Source: JABCPH02 sp963524305
GTDB lineage: Bacteria; Fusobacteriota; Fusobacteriia; Fusobacteriales; Leptotrichiaceae
Direction: 5' to 3'
Length of the DNA: 64,000 nt
Assembly (NCBI GenBank): GCA_963524305.1
Contig: CAURGH010000002.1
Location: 62,001 to 126,000 of the forward strand
Shown piece by piece: positions 8,419 to 16,752 of this stretch; position 1 is the stretch's first letter, and the number at the start of each line of letters is the position of its first letter. The position numbers and the translations under genes were made by a program. The notes beneath the pieces were generated by a model. That model saw only the letters and a list, made by a program, of their open reading frames with translations, did no database searches and was not told where the DNA came from.

Positions 8419-9171
8419 ATGAGATATCTAAAGTTAAGAAACAGGTTTGTTTTTTTTTCAGTAAAATTGCTAGTTTTTTGCCTATTATTTATGCAAATAC
8501 AAAATTTATTTTCATATACTAGAGATTTGGAATTAGTTACTTTGAAAAAGGAAATAGATGAAAAAGAAAAAGAATTAAAATTATTATTTAAGGCGATTAG
8601 GAAAAAAAATAATAAATATGTTATTTATAGGATGGATTTAAAAGAAAATACACTAAGAAAGTCACCTGATGAAAATAGAATAAATAGAAAAGAAGTGTAT
8701 GGTCCATTAGATGATGATATATATACCTTGATAGGAAGAAAAGAATTAATCAATGTTAATGAAAAAAGTCTAGATGGATATACACCTCTAGTTGTTGCGA
8801 TTGAATCTAATAATAATGAATTAGTCAAAATATTTTTAGAAAATAATGCAGATTTAAGAGTTAAGCATCCAATTTTAAATAGAACAGTGTTAGGAACAGC
8901 TGCTTATTATGAAAATTTGGAAGCAGCAGAATTACTATTGAAAAAAAATCCTCGATTAATTAATATTAAAAGTGAATATGATGGTTGGAATGCACTTCAA
9001 GATGCAACTTTGAAATCAAATACAGAAATAGTAAAGTTATTATTAAAATATGGAGCAAATCCAATGCAAAAAGATAATCATGGAGGAGATGCAATGGATA
9101 TGGCAACTGATTTTGGGAAAGGTGAGATAGTAAAATTATTTAGAGATAGTATAAAATCTAAACGTAAATAA
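8419..9171 (+). CDS. Exported ankyrin-repeat protein
   Basis: A 250-residue protein with a hydrophobic N-terminal stretch (about residues 10-30, rich in F, V and L) that looks like a signal peptide or anchor. A charged helical region follows. At least three ankyrin-type repeats lie between residues about 120 and 240, recognisable by DGYTPLVVAIESNNNELVKIFLENNADL, of which the core is TPLVVAIE, and by ALQDATLKSNTEIVKLLLKYGANP with core IVKLLLKYGANP. Ankyrin repeats bind other proteins; the partner is unknown. Export to the periplasm is inferred from the N-terminus. The gene has its own promoter and a possible operator and is not obviously linked to ptsI. Confidence 0.8.
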   Translation: MRYLKLRNRFVFFSVKLLVFCLLFMQIQNLFSYTRDLELVTLKKEIDEKEKELKLLFKAIRKKNNKYVIYRMDLKENTLRKSPDENRINRKEVYGPLDDDIYTLIGRKELINVNEKSLDGYTPLVVAIESNNNELVKIFLENNADLRVKHPILNRTVLGTAAYYENLEAAELLLKKNPRLINIKSEYDGWNALQDATLKSNTEIVKLLLKYGANPMQKDNHGGDAMDMATDFGKGEIVKLFRDSIKSKRK

Positions 9172-9233
9172 ATTGATATTTTGAATGAATTTGTTTTTTA
9201 TAAAATATTATATTATATATAGAGGAGAAGAAT

Positions 9234-10940
9234 ATGAAAAGATTAACAGGAATTGGAGCTTCAGAAGGAGTAGCTATAGGGAAAGTATTACTTTTTACAG
9301 AAGAAGAAATGCTTATACCAGAAGTAAAAGATGAAAATTCAACAATTGAATCAGAATTAACGAAATTAGAAGATGGTTTAAAAAAATCAAAAACTCAATT
9401 GATTGCCATTAGAGAAAAAGTAAAAGAAAAAATGGGTGAAGATAAAGCAGCGATTTTTGATGGTCACATAATGCTTCTTGAAGATGAAGATTTGATTATG
9501 GAAGTAGAAGATAAAATTAAAGGTGAAGGATTACCAGCAGCAAAAGCTTTACATGATGGTATTAATGAATATTGTGAAATGATATCACAATTAGACGATC
9601 CATATTTAAGAGAAAGAGCAGCAGATTTACAAGATATAGGTAAAAGATGGTTGAAAAACTTATTAGGTATTAGAATAAAAGATTTAAGTGATTTAGAACC
9701 TAATACAGTAGTTGTAACTTATGATTTGACACCATCGGATACAGCTCAATTAGACTTAGAAAATTGTGTTGGTTTCTTGACTGAAATTGGTGGAAAAACA
9801 GCTCACTCAGCTATAATGGCTAGATCATTAGAATTACCTGCAGTAGTTGGAATTAAAGGTGTTCTTAATGAAGTGAAAGAAGGAGAAACAGTAATTATGG
9901 ATGGAGAAGAAGGAGAATTATTCTTAGATCCTTCACCAGAATTAATTGCAGAATATGTTGCTAAAAAAGAAAAATTAGCTGCAGAAAAAGAAGAATTGAA
10001 AAAATTAATTTCAGAAGAAGCAGTTACAACTGATGGAAGAAAAGTAGATATTTGGGGAAATATCGGAAGTCCTAATGATGTTGATGCTGTAATAGCTTCA
10101 GGAGCAACTGGAATTGGATTATACAGAACAGAATTCTTATTTATGAACTCTGATCACTTCCCAACAGAAGAAGAACAATATGAAGCATATAAAGTTGTAG
10201 TTCAAAAAATGCAAGGAAAACCAGTTACAATAAGAACAATGGATATTGGTGGAGATAAAGAATTACCTTATTTAGACTTACCAAAAGAAATGAATCCGTT
10301 CTTAGGATATAGAGCAATCAGAATTTCATTAGAAAATAAAGATATGTTCAAAACACAATTGAAAGCAATTTTAAGAGCTTCTCATTATGGTCAAATAAAA
10401 ATTATGTATCCAATGATAAGTTCTGTTAATGAAATAAGAAAAGCTAATGAAATTTTAGAAGAATGTAAAAAAGAATTAGATGAAGTTGGTGAATTGTACG
10501 ATAGAAATATAAAAGTTGGAATAATGGTTGAAACTCCATCAACAGCAATTATAGCTTATAAATTCGCTAAAGAAGTAGATTTCTTCTCGATTGGAACTAA
10601 TGATTTGACACAATATTTCTTAGCAGTAGATAGAGGAAATGAAATGGTATCAGCTTTATATAACTCATTTAACCCAGCAGTATTAGAAGCTATTCAAAAA
10701 GTAATTGACGCTGCACATAATGCAGGTATTAGTGTAAGTATGTGTGGAGAATTTGCTGGAGATAAAAAAGCTACTAAATTGTTATTAGGAATGGGACTTG
10801 ATTCATTTAGTATGAGTGCTTCATCAACATTACAAGTTAAGAAAATTATTAGAAGCAGTAGTTATGCAGAAGCTCAAAAATATAGAGATATTATCTTACA
10901 ACAAGATACACCAGCAGAAGTATTAGAAAAATTATTATAA
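9234..10940 (+). CDS. ptsI: PTS enzyme I (phosphoenolpyruvate-protein phosphotransferase)
   Basis: Enzyme I takes phosphate from PEP and passes it to HPr, starting the PTS cascade that feeds FruA further along this window. The phosphorylated histidine is H191 in GGKTAHSAIMA. The PEP-binding barrel carries LYRTEFLFM and the C-terminal signature around SMCGEFAGD. The 568 residues are normal. A Shine-Dalgarno (AGAGGAG) precedes the ATG. The gene for HPr (ptsH), its usual upstream neighbour, is absent here; the gene before it is the unrelated ankyrin protein. A terminator follows. Confidence 0.97.
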   Translation: MKRLTGIGASEGVAIGKVLLFTEEEMLIPEVKDENSTIESELTKLEDGLKKSKTQLIAIREKVKEKMGEDKAAIFDGHIMLLEDEDLIMEVEDKIKGEGLPAAKALHDGINEYCEMISQLDDPYLRERAADLQDIGKRWLKNLLGIRIKDLSDLEPNTVVVTYDLTPSDTAQLDLENCVGFLTEIGGKTAHSAIMARSLELPAVVGIKGVLNEVKEGETVIMDGEEGELFLDPSPELIAEYVAKKEKLAAEKEELKKLISEEAVTTDGRKVDIWGNIGSPNDVDAVIASGATGIGLYRTEFLFMNSDHFPTEEEQYEAYKVVVQKMQGKPVTIRTMDIGGDKELPYLDLPKEMNPFLGYRAIRISLENKDMFKTQLKAILRASHYGQIKIMYPMISSVNEIRKANEILEECKKELDEVGELYDRNIKVGIMVETPSTAIIAYKFAKEVDFFSIGTNDLTQYFLAVDRGNEMVSALYNSFNPAVLEAIQKVIDAAHNAGISVSMCGEFAGDKKATKLLLGMGLDSFSMSASSTLQVKKIIRSSSYAEAQKYRDIILQQDTPAEVLEKLL

Positions 10941-10960
10941 TTTAAAATAAATAAATATGA

Positions 10961-10992
10961 GGCCTGATTTTTTCAGGTCTTCTTGCTTTTTT
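10961..10992 (+). terminator. Terminator after ptsI
   Basis: GGCCTGA (10961-10967) pairs with TCAGGTC (10973-10979), with one G-U pair, around a loop of Ts. A pyrimidine-rich tract ending in six Ts follows. Confidence 0.75.
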
Positions 10993-11020
10993 GAAATTAA
11001 ATTTTAAGAGGAGAATGGAT

Positions 11021-11575
11021 ATGGAAAGAAAAAAAGTTGCATTATTTTTGGCTAATGGATTTGAAGAAATAGAAGCATTGGCACCAGTAGATTTGATGAG
11101 AAGAGCTAATATTGAAGTTGATACAATTTCTATAAATCTGGAAAAACAAGTAGTAAGTTCTCGTAAAATTACCGTATTGGCAGATAAATTAATAAAAGAT
11201 GTGAATTTTGATGAGTATGAAATGGTAGTTTTACCTGGAGGACCTGGGACAAAAAATTATTTTGAATCAAAAGAGGTTTTAGAAGTAGTAAAGAAATTTG
11301 CTAAAAATAAAAAAGTTGGAGCGATTTGTGCAGCACCGACTGTGTTGGCTTCGTTGGGAATATTGGAAGATAGAAAAGCAATTTGTTTTCCAGCATGTGA
11401 ATCTGATTTAGAAAAAGGAAAAGCTATTTTGACAAGAGAATCAGTTGTTAAAGATGGAAATATTGTTACAAGTAGGGGTGCAGGAACGGCTATAGATTTT
11501 GGATTAGCTTTGATTAAAGAGCTTTTAGGAGAAGATATTTCTAAAAAAATTGGAAAAGAAATTGTTTATTATTAA
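11021..11575 (+). CDS. DJ-1/PfpI family protein
   Basis: A 184-residue member of the DJ-1/ThiJ/PfpI superfamily. The nucleophile elbow is AICAAPTVLA with the conserved cysteine, preceded by the FANGFEEIEA-like motif (here LANGFEEIEA) bearing the conserved glutamate. Such proteins act as glyoxalases, deglycases or redox chaperones; the exact reaction cannot be read from the sequence. The frame is open from 10991, but the GAGGAG at 11008-11013 is spaced properly only for the ATG at 11021. It is transcribed alone or by read-through from ptsI. It may be annotated elsewhere as a thiazole monophosphate biosynthesis protein, which is a legacy name. Confidence 0.88.
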   Translation: MERKKVALFLANGFEEIEALAPVDLMRRANIEVDTISINLEKQVVSSRKITVLADKLIKDVNFDEYEMVVLPGGPGTKNYFESKEVLEVVKKFAKNKKVGAICAAPTVLASLGILEDRKAICFPACESDLEKGKAILTRESVVKDGNIVTSRGAGTAIDFGLALIKELLGEDISKKIGKEIVYY

Positions 11576-11614
11576 TACTTTTATAAAAAAATTACGGGTT
11601 TATCGTGTTTTTCG

Positions 11615-11643
11615 TTTACAAAAAATAAAACTTATGGTACAAT
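11615..11643 (+). promoter_or_regulatory. Promoter for rsmH
   Basis: TTTACA (11615-11620), 17 bases, TACAAT (11638-11643). It lies about 70 bases before the rsmH start. Confidence 0.72.
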
Positions 11644-11716
11644 ACTTATTATAATTAATACAGTAGTCAAATATTTATAGATAAAATATAGAATAAAAAA
11701 AGGAAGGAGGTCTCGA

Positions 11717-12643
11717 GTGGATTACCATAAGCCCGTTTTGTATGATGAAACAATTGAAAATATAATAACTGATAGAAGAGCTATTTATGTAGATTGTACT
11801 TTAGGTGGTGGCGGACATACAGAAGGGATTTTAAAAAAATCTTCAGCAGATTCTAAAGTTATAGGAATAGATCAAGATATAGAAGCTATTAATTTTTCAA
11901 AACAGAGATTGAAAGATTATAAAGATAAATTAGAGATATTTCAAGATAATTTTAAAAATTTAGATACTGTGATTTATTTAGCAGGGTATAATAAAGTAGA
12001 TAGAATTTTAATGGATATAGGAGTTTCGTCCAATCAACTGGACAATGTTGAAAGAGGATTTTCATATAGATTTGAAGCAAAACTTGATATGAGAATGAAT
12101 AAAGGACTAGAAATTAGTGCTTATGATGTTGTAAATAAATTTTCTGAAAAGGAAATAGCAGATATCATTTATAAATATGGAGAAGAGCCAAAATCTAGAA
12201 AAATTGCTAGAAATATAGTTGAATATAGAAAAAATAAGAATATTGAAACAACTACTGAATTAGCAGATATTGTCATAAAATCTATAGGTAAAAGTATGAA
12301 GAGACATCCTGCTAAAAGGACTTTTCAGGCAATTAGAATATTTGTAAATAAAGAGTTAGAAGTACTAACAGAAACTTTAGATAAAGCAATTAATTTATTA
12401 AATCCAAAAGGAAGACTATTGGTTATTACATTTCATTCTTTGGAAGATCGTATAGTAAAGGAAAAATTCAGAGAATTTGAAAATCCATGTACATGTCCTT
12501 CAGACATACCAATATGTGTGTGTAATAAAAAAAGTTTAGGTAAAGTAATAACGAGAAAACCGATAGTTGCCAAAAAAGAGGAGTTAGAAATGAATAATAG
12601 AGCACATTCGGCAAAATTAAGAATATTTGAAAGGGGTGAATAA
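11717..12643 (+). CDS. rsmH: 16S rRNA (cytosine-1402-N4)-methyltransferase RsmH
   Basis: RsmH (MraW) methylates C1402 in the decoding centre of 16S rRNA. The SAM-binding motif VDCTLGGGGHTEGIL is near residue 25 and the family block FHSLEDRIVK is near residue 240. A CxC-x4-C-type cysteine cluster (CTCPSDIPICVC) near residue 260 may bind metal. The start is GTG at 11717, set by the strong AAGGAGG at 11704-11710. Length, 308 residues, is typical. rsmH and the ftsL-like gene next to it are the usual first genes of the dcw cell-wall cluster, but mraZ and the later dcw genes are not here. Confidence 0.95.
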   Translation: MDYHKPVLYDETIENIITDRRAIYVDCTLGGGGHTEGILKKSSADSKVIGIDQDIEAINFSKQRLKDYKDKLEIFQDNFKNLDTVIYLAGYNKVDRILMDIGVSSNQLDNVERGFSYRFEAKLDMRMNKGLEISAYDVVNKFSEKEIADIIYKYGEEPKSRKIARNIVEYRKNKNIETTTELADIVIKSIGKSMKRHPAKRTFQAIRIFVNKELEVLTETLDKAINLLNPKGRLLVITFHSLEDRIVKEKFREFENPCTCPSDIPICVCNKKSLGKVITRKPIVAKKEELEMNNRAHSAKLRIFERGE

Positions 12644-12647
12644 AGGG

Positions 12648-13076
12648 ATGAGTAGTGGTACAAGAAAGAAAAAATTACAAATGATGGATTTTCCCGATAT
12701 TCCAAAAACAACTACAAATAATGTATCTCAAAATTACAATACAATTTCAAATGATTGGTCAACATCAAAAATAAAAAAGAGAAAAGTTACTAAAAATGTT
12801 AAAGGTTTTAATAGAAAGAAAGTAGTAGTGGGAGCTTTTTATATAATGATAGTAGTGGTTGCTGCAATTATTATGACTAATGCGTCTAATAGTGTAGATA
12901 AGTTAGGTAGAGAAAAAAACGCAAAACAAAAAGAATTAAATGAGCTAAAAACTAATGTAGAAAATCTTGAAAATGAAACTATATCAAAAAATGATTTTGC
13001 ACAAAAAAAAGAAGAAGCTATAAGACAAGGTTTTGTTGAAAAAAATTCATTAAAATATATTAGATTAGATAAGTAG
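12648..13076 (+). CDS. FtsL-like septum protein
   Basis: A 142-residue bitopic protein: a basic cytoplasmic N-terminal part of about 60 residues, one membrane segment (VVVGAFYIMIVVVAAIIM), then a short coiled-coil (KLGREKNAKQKELNELK...). This layout, and its place directly after rsmH, match FtsL, the divisome scaffold that pairs with FtsB (DivIC). Sequence alone would be too little, because FtsL is poorly conserved. The frame is open from TTG 12627, inside the rsmH end. ATG 12648 with AAGGGG at 12631-12636 is the likelier start and follows the rsmH stop by four bases. A strong terminator ends the unit. Confidence 0.65.
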   Translation: MSSGTRKKKLQMMDFPDIPKTTTNNVSQNYNTISNDWSTSKIKKRKVTKNVKGFNRKKVVVGAFYIMIVVVAAIIMTNASNSVDKLGREKNAKQKELNELKTNVENLENETISKNDFAQKKEEAIRQGFVEKNSLKYIRLDK

Positions 13077-13083
13077 ATGAAAT

Positions 13084-13133
13084 GCGATATATTAAGGTTA
13101 TTGTTAAAATAACTTTAGGATATCGTTTTTTTT
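13084..13133 (+). terminator. Strong terminator after the rsmH-ftsL unit
   Basis: CGATAT near 13085 pairs with ATATCG ending near 13125, and inside it AAGGTTAT pairs with ATAACTTT. Eight Ts follow. It ends the rsmH transcript just before the V-ATPase promoter. Confidence 0.88.
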
Positions 13134-13210
13134 AAGAAATTAGTATTTAAAGAATTGAAAGAAATTCAATAAAATCTTAAAGTTAGGTCTGTTCTTCAAA
13201 GATATAATTC

Positions 13211-13239
13211 TTGACAGAATTATAAAAAAGTGGTATTAT
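13211..13239 (+). promoter_or_regulatory. Promoter of the V-ATPase operon
   Basis: Consensus TTGACA (13211-13216), 17 bases, TATTAT (13234-13239). Transcription should begin near 13246, inside a perfect palindrome. No other convincing promoter is seen before the end of ntpD, so this probably drives all nine genes. Confidence 0.8.
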
Positions 13240-13244
13240 TTTTG

Positions 13245-13258
13245 TGACTAATTAGTCA
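13245..13258. promoter_or_regulatory. Perfect 14-bp palindrome at the V-ATPase transcription start
   Basis: TGACTAATTAGTCA is a perfect palindrome starting six bases after the -10 box, exactly where transcription should begin. With no loop it cannot be a terminator hairpin, so a dimeric repressor site is the natural reading. The regulator is unknown. The bases from here to 13320 hold only T-rich sequence and the ntpF ribosome site. Confidence 0.5.
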
Positions 13259-13336
13259 TTTTTTTGTCGTATTATTTTTTTGATAAATTAAATGTAATTA
13301 GTTAAAATTCAAATTTGTTAGAAGGAGGTATAGATC

Positions 13337-13648
13337 TTGGCAGAAGAAGTTTTAAAAAAGATACAAAAGACAGAAAAAGAAGCAGATGAAATTATATTAA
13401 AAGCCAATGAAGAATCTAAAAATATTGCAAAAGAAATTGATCAGAAGATTAAAGAAGATGGTAATAAAATAATTTCAGATCTACAAACTGAGTTGAAACA
13501 TTTGAAAGAAAAAACAGTTGAAGAAGCTAATAAATCTGTAGATATTCTCCTTGCTAAAGAAGAGGAAAATATAAAAGATATATTGAATGTCGATGATAAA
13601 AAAATTGACGAAATAGCAAATATATTAAGAGAGAGGGTTGTGAAATAA
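13337..13648 (+). CDS. ntpF: V-type ATPase peripheral stalk subunit G/H (NtpF-like)
   Basis: A 103-residue, almost wholly helical and charged protein that matches the small stalk subunit (called G or H; NtpF in Enterococcus hirae). It pairs with subunit E as a coiled coil to form the stator. Coil-forming heptads run from about residue 5 to 80. The start is TTG at 13337, placed by AAGGAGG at 13322-13328. Its stop overlaps the next start (TAATG). As first gene of the operon it has the position of ntpF in E. hirae. Sequence conservation in this subunit is low, so the call rests partly on position. Confidence 0.75.
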   Translation: MAEEVLKKIQKTEKEADEIILKANEESKNIAKEIDQKIKEDGNKIISDLQTELKHLKEKTVEEANKSVDILLAKEEENIKDILNVDDKKIDEIANILRERVVK

Positions 13649-15600
13649 TGTCAATAGTAAAAATGAGTAAATTCAATTTAATTGCTTTTGCTTCACAGAA
13701 GGCCCCACTTCTAAAAAGTTTACAACAATTTAAAGAAGTAGAATTTGATGATATTCAGATTGAAGAAAAAGAAAATGAAACAATTTTATTGAAAAAAGTA
13801 AATAATAATGAGGAATTGACTAGAATAGATGAACGTTTAACGACGGTAGATACAGCAATTCAGCTTTTACAAAAATATCATCCAGTAGATAAAAGTTTAA
13901 AAGCAATTATGAGAGGTAATGATAATTACACTTTCAATGAGCTATCAGAAAAGGCTCGAACATACGATTGGAAAATAGTCGCGTATAATTTAAAAGATTT
14001 GGGAGTAAGATACTCAAATGTAAAATCAAAGATTTCTAAAAAATATTCAGAAATTGATGATCTTTCAATTTGGAATAAATTGGATGTAAATCCTCAAGAA
14101 TTGAAGAAATTAAAAAATGTAACAAGTTATTTGGGGAGTGTTCCCGTTAAATTAAAAAGTTCGTTTATTAATAAGATTAGTGAGTTAAAATATACTTATT
14201 ATGAAGAATTAAAAATAACAAAAGAAGATGTTTATTATTTAGTTATTTCTGATAAATCTAATGAGGAAAAAGAAAAAATAGACGAAGTTTTTAGAAATAA
14301 TAGTTTTAGTTTGGCAGAATTGAATATTGATAAAGAACCGAATAGTTATATTTCAGATATAAAAAAGGAAATTGAGGAATTAAAAGTTACTAAAAGAGTA
14401 TTAAAAAAAGAGATTAAAAATTATCTTAATGACTTGCCACATTTAGAAGCTATTTATGAATATTTAAGAAATAAGAAACTTAGAATAGAAACTATGGAAA
14501 ATTTGGCACAAACTGAGAAAACTTGTGTGATAAAAGGTTGGGTTCCAACTGGGAAGTTAAGTGCATTTGAAAAAACTATTAAATCGGAAGTAGGAGATAA
14601 TTACTACTTGAGAACACAAGAAGCAGATAGAGATGATGCTGAAGTACCGATAAAATTAAAAAATGGAAAAATTGCAAGTGCATTTGAAAGTTTAACAGGA
14701 ATGTATGCATACCCTAAATATAATGAAATTGATCCAACACCATTTTTAACACCGTTTTATATAGTGTTCTTTGGAATGATGGGAGCAGATGTCGGATATG
14801 GATTGGTATTATTATTAGGAACTTTATTTGTATTGAAATGTATGAATTTAAACAAAAGCAATAGATTATTTGTGAAGTTCTTTTTCTATTTAAGTTTTTC
14901 AGTTATAATTTGGGGATTGATTTATGGTTCTTATTTTGGATTGCCATTAGTAAGAGGACTTATAGATCCTGGAAAAGAATATAATAAATTATTAGTTGGT
15001 TCTGTATTATTTGGAATAGTGCATATTTTCTTTGGATTAGCATTAAAAGCATATTTGTTAATAAAAGCGAAAAAACCAATGGAAGCAGTGTATGATGTAC
15101 TGTTTTGGTATATGACACTAACTGGAGGAATGCTTTATTTATTGTTTAAAATGACAAATTTAAATCCGACTGTTGCTACAGTTTCAGGAATTATTGCTGT
15201 AATTGGAATGATTGGAATTGTATTGACTGGTGGAAGAGAAGCTAAAGGTATTGGAGCGAAATTAGGAGGCGGATTGTATAGCCTTTATGGAATTTCAAGT
15301 TACGTTGGAGATTTTGTATCGTATTCGAGATTGATGGCTTTAGGACTTTCTGGAGGATTTATAGCTCAAGCAATTAATATGATTATTGGAATGGTAGCAG
15401 GTTCATGGATTGGATTAATATTTGTCCCAATTATATTTGTATGTGGACATTTCTTTAATATGTTCTTATCGTTCTTAGGTGGATATGTTCACACTTCAAG
15501 ACTTATGTATGTAGAATTTTTTGGTAAGTTTTATGAAGGTGGAGGAAAACCATTTAAAGACTTTAGAACAGATAGTAAATATATAAATATAGAAGATTAA
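13648..15600 (+). CDS. ntpI: V-type ATPase subunit I (a-subunit)
   Basis: This 650-residue subunit forms the stator half-channels for ion passage beside the c-ring. The N-terminal half (to about residue 330) is hydrophilic with coiled coils. The C-terminal half has about seven or eight membrane segments, starting with PFYIVFFGMMGADVGYGLVL, where FGMMGADVGYG is the family signature. The essential arginine is probably in the segment SYSRLMALGLSGG, a motif conserved in a-subunits. The start overlaps the stop of the previous gene by one base, so translation is coupled. Confidence 0.94.
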   Translation: MSIVKMSKFNLIAFASQKAPLLKSLQQFKEVEFDDIQIEEKENETILLKKVNNNEELTRIDERLTTVDTAIQLLQKYHPVDKSLKAIMRGNDNYTFNELSEKARTYDWKIVAYNLKDLGVRYSNVKSKISKKYSEIDDLSIWNKLDVNPQELKKLKNVTSYLGSVPVKLKSSFINKISELKYTYYEELKITKEDVYYLVISDKSNEEKEKIDEVFRNNSFSLAELNIDKEPNSYISDIKKEIEELKVTKRVLKKEIKNYLNDLPHLEAIYEYLRNKKLRIETMENLAQTEKTCVIKGWVPTGKLSAFEKTIKSEVGDNYYLRTQEADRDDAEVPIKLKNGKIASAFESLTGMYAYPKYNEIDPTPFLTPFYIVFFGMMGADVGYGLVLLLGTLFVLKCMNLNKSNRLFVKFFFYLSFSVIIWGLIYGSYFGLPLVRGLIDPGKEYNKLLVGSVLFGIVHIFFGLALKAYLLIKAKKPMEAVYDVLFWYMTLTGGMLYLLFKMTNLNPTVATVSGIIAVIGMIGIVLTGGREAKGIGAKLGGGLYSLYGISSYVGDFVSYSRLMALGLSGGFIAQAINMIIGMVAGSWIGLIFVPIIFVCGHFFNMFLSFLGGYVHTSRLMYVEFFGKFYEGGGKPFKDFRTDSKYINIED

Positions 15601-15660
15601 TTAAATTTAGTTAAATATTTGAAAAAATAAATAAAAAATATAAATTTTAGGAGGAAAAAA

Positions 15661-16146
15661 ATGAATAATGTATCAGGTGTATTAGCACAACATGGAGGAG
15701 TACTTTTTGCGGCTTTAGGAGCAGCGTTAGCAACATTTTTAGCAGGTTGGGGATCAGCCAAAGGAGTAGGAATAGTAGGGGAAGTAGCATCAGGATTAAT
15801 GATCGAAGAACCAGAAAAATTTGGTAAATCGTTAGTATTACAATTGTTACCAGGTACACAAGGATTGTATGGTTTCGTTATTGGATTGATGGTTTTAGGT
15901 AGATTGAATGCAAATATGAGTTTTGCAGAAGGTGTATATATTTTGATGGCTTGTTTACCAATTGCAATTGCAGGATATGGTTCAGCAGTAGCACAAGGAA
16001 GAGTAGCAGCATCAGGTATTAGCTTATTAGCAAAAAATGAAGAACAATCAACAAAAGGTATTATTTATGCCGTAATGGTTGAAACTTATGCATTATTAGC
16101 ATTCGTTGTATCAATTATGTTATTATCTGGAGTATCATTTAAATAA
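15661..16146 (+). CDS. ntpK: V-type Na+-ATPase subunit K (c-ring proteolipid)
   Basis: The 161-residue proteolipid has four membrane helices, being a fused pair of two-helix hairpins, and makes the rotating ring. The ion site can be read: L63, T66 and Q67 in LPGTQGLYG, Q111 in AQGRVAAS, and E140 in VETYALL. These match the Na+ ligands of E. hirae NtpK (L61, T64, Q65, Q110, E139), so the ring is predicted to carry Na+ rather than H+. That comparison is from known structure; the specificity here is inferred. AGGAGG a few bases before the ATG is strong, as expected for the most abundant subunit. There is a 60-base gap after ntpI. Confidence 0.95.
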   Translation: MNNVSGVLAQHGGVLFAALGAALATFLAGWGSAKGVGIVGEVASGLMIEEPEKFGKSLVLQLLPGTQGLYGFVIGLMVLGRLNANMSFAEGVYILMACLPIAIAGYGSAVAQGRVAASGISLLAKNEEQSTKGIIYAVMVETYALLAFVVSIMLLSGVSFK

Positions 16147-16169
16147 TTAAATTGAAAGGATGTGAAGAA

Positions 16170-16724
16170 ATGTCTAATTTGGATAATTTAACATCAAAAA
16201 TATTAAATGATGCAAAAACTAAAGCAGATGAAATAATAAAAGTAGCTCAAAAAATGGCAGCTGAAAAATATAAAAAAGAAATTGAAAAGTATAATTCTCA
16301 AAAAGCATCATTAGAAGAAAGTGCAGTTAGAGATAGAGATTTAACTGTAGAAAGAATAAAATCAGGTGCTAGCTTGAAAGTAAGAAATGAAAAATTAAAA
16401 GCGAAACAACAAGTTATTGATAAAGTAATCAATAGATTAAGAGAAAAACTTTTAAATATGGATGAAGTAGAATATATAGATTACATGAAAAAAAATCTAG
16501 ATAATTCTTCTTTGAATAAAAACCAAAAGTTAATTGTTAAAAAAGAGTTTTTAGGAAAAGTAAAGAAAGAATTTCCGAATGCAAATATTTCTGAAAAAGA
16601 ATTTGTAAATTCAGGATTTATTTTGGAAGAAAATGGAGTTCAAGAAAATTATACATTTGAAGTTAAATTAGAATTTATGAGAGATGATTTAGAAGTTCAA
16701 ATTTCTCAACTTCTTTTTTCATAA
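16170..16724 (+). CDS. ntpE: V-type ATPase subunit E
   Basis: Subunit E (184 residues) is the second peripheral-stalk protein and the partner of the small G/H subunit. The N-terminal half is a long charged helix (DAKTKADEIIKVAQKMAAEKY) and the C-terminal half is the compact domain that contacts the A3B3 head. The frame opens at TTG 16152, but AAAGGA at 16155-16160 places the start at ATG 16170. It lies 23 bases after ntpK. Sequence is weakly conserved in this family; operon position makes the call firm. Confidence 0.88.
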   Translation: MSNLDNLTSKILNDAKTKADEIIKVAQKMAAEKYKKEIEKYNSQKASLEESAVRDRDLTVERIKSGASLKVRNEKLKAKQQVIDKVINRLREKLLNMDEVEYIDYMKKNLDNSSLNKNQKLIVKKEFLGKVKKEFPNANISEKEFVNSGFILEENGVQENYTFEVKLEFMRDDLEVQISQLLFS

Positions 16725-16752
16725 GAATTCATAAGAGTAAGGGAGATATTAA

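Noticed and set aside
13245..13265. Terminator or attenuator at TGACTAATTAGTCA followed by Ts
   Set aside because: The palindrome has no loop, so any RNA hairpin would be short and weak; it lies at the transcription start rather than after a gene.
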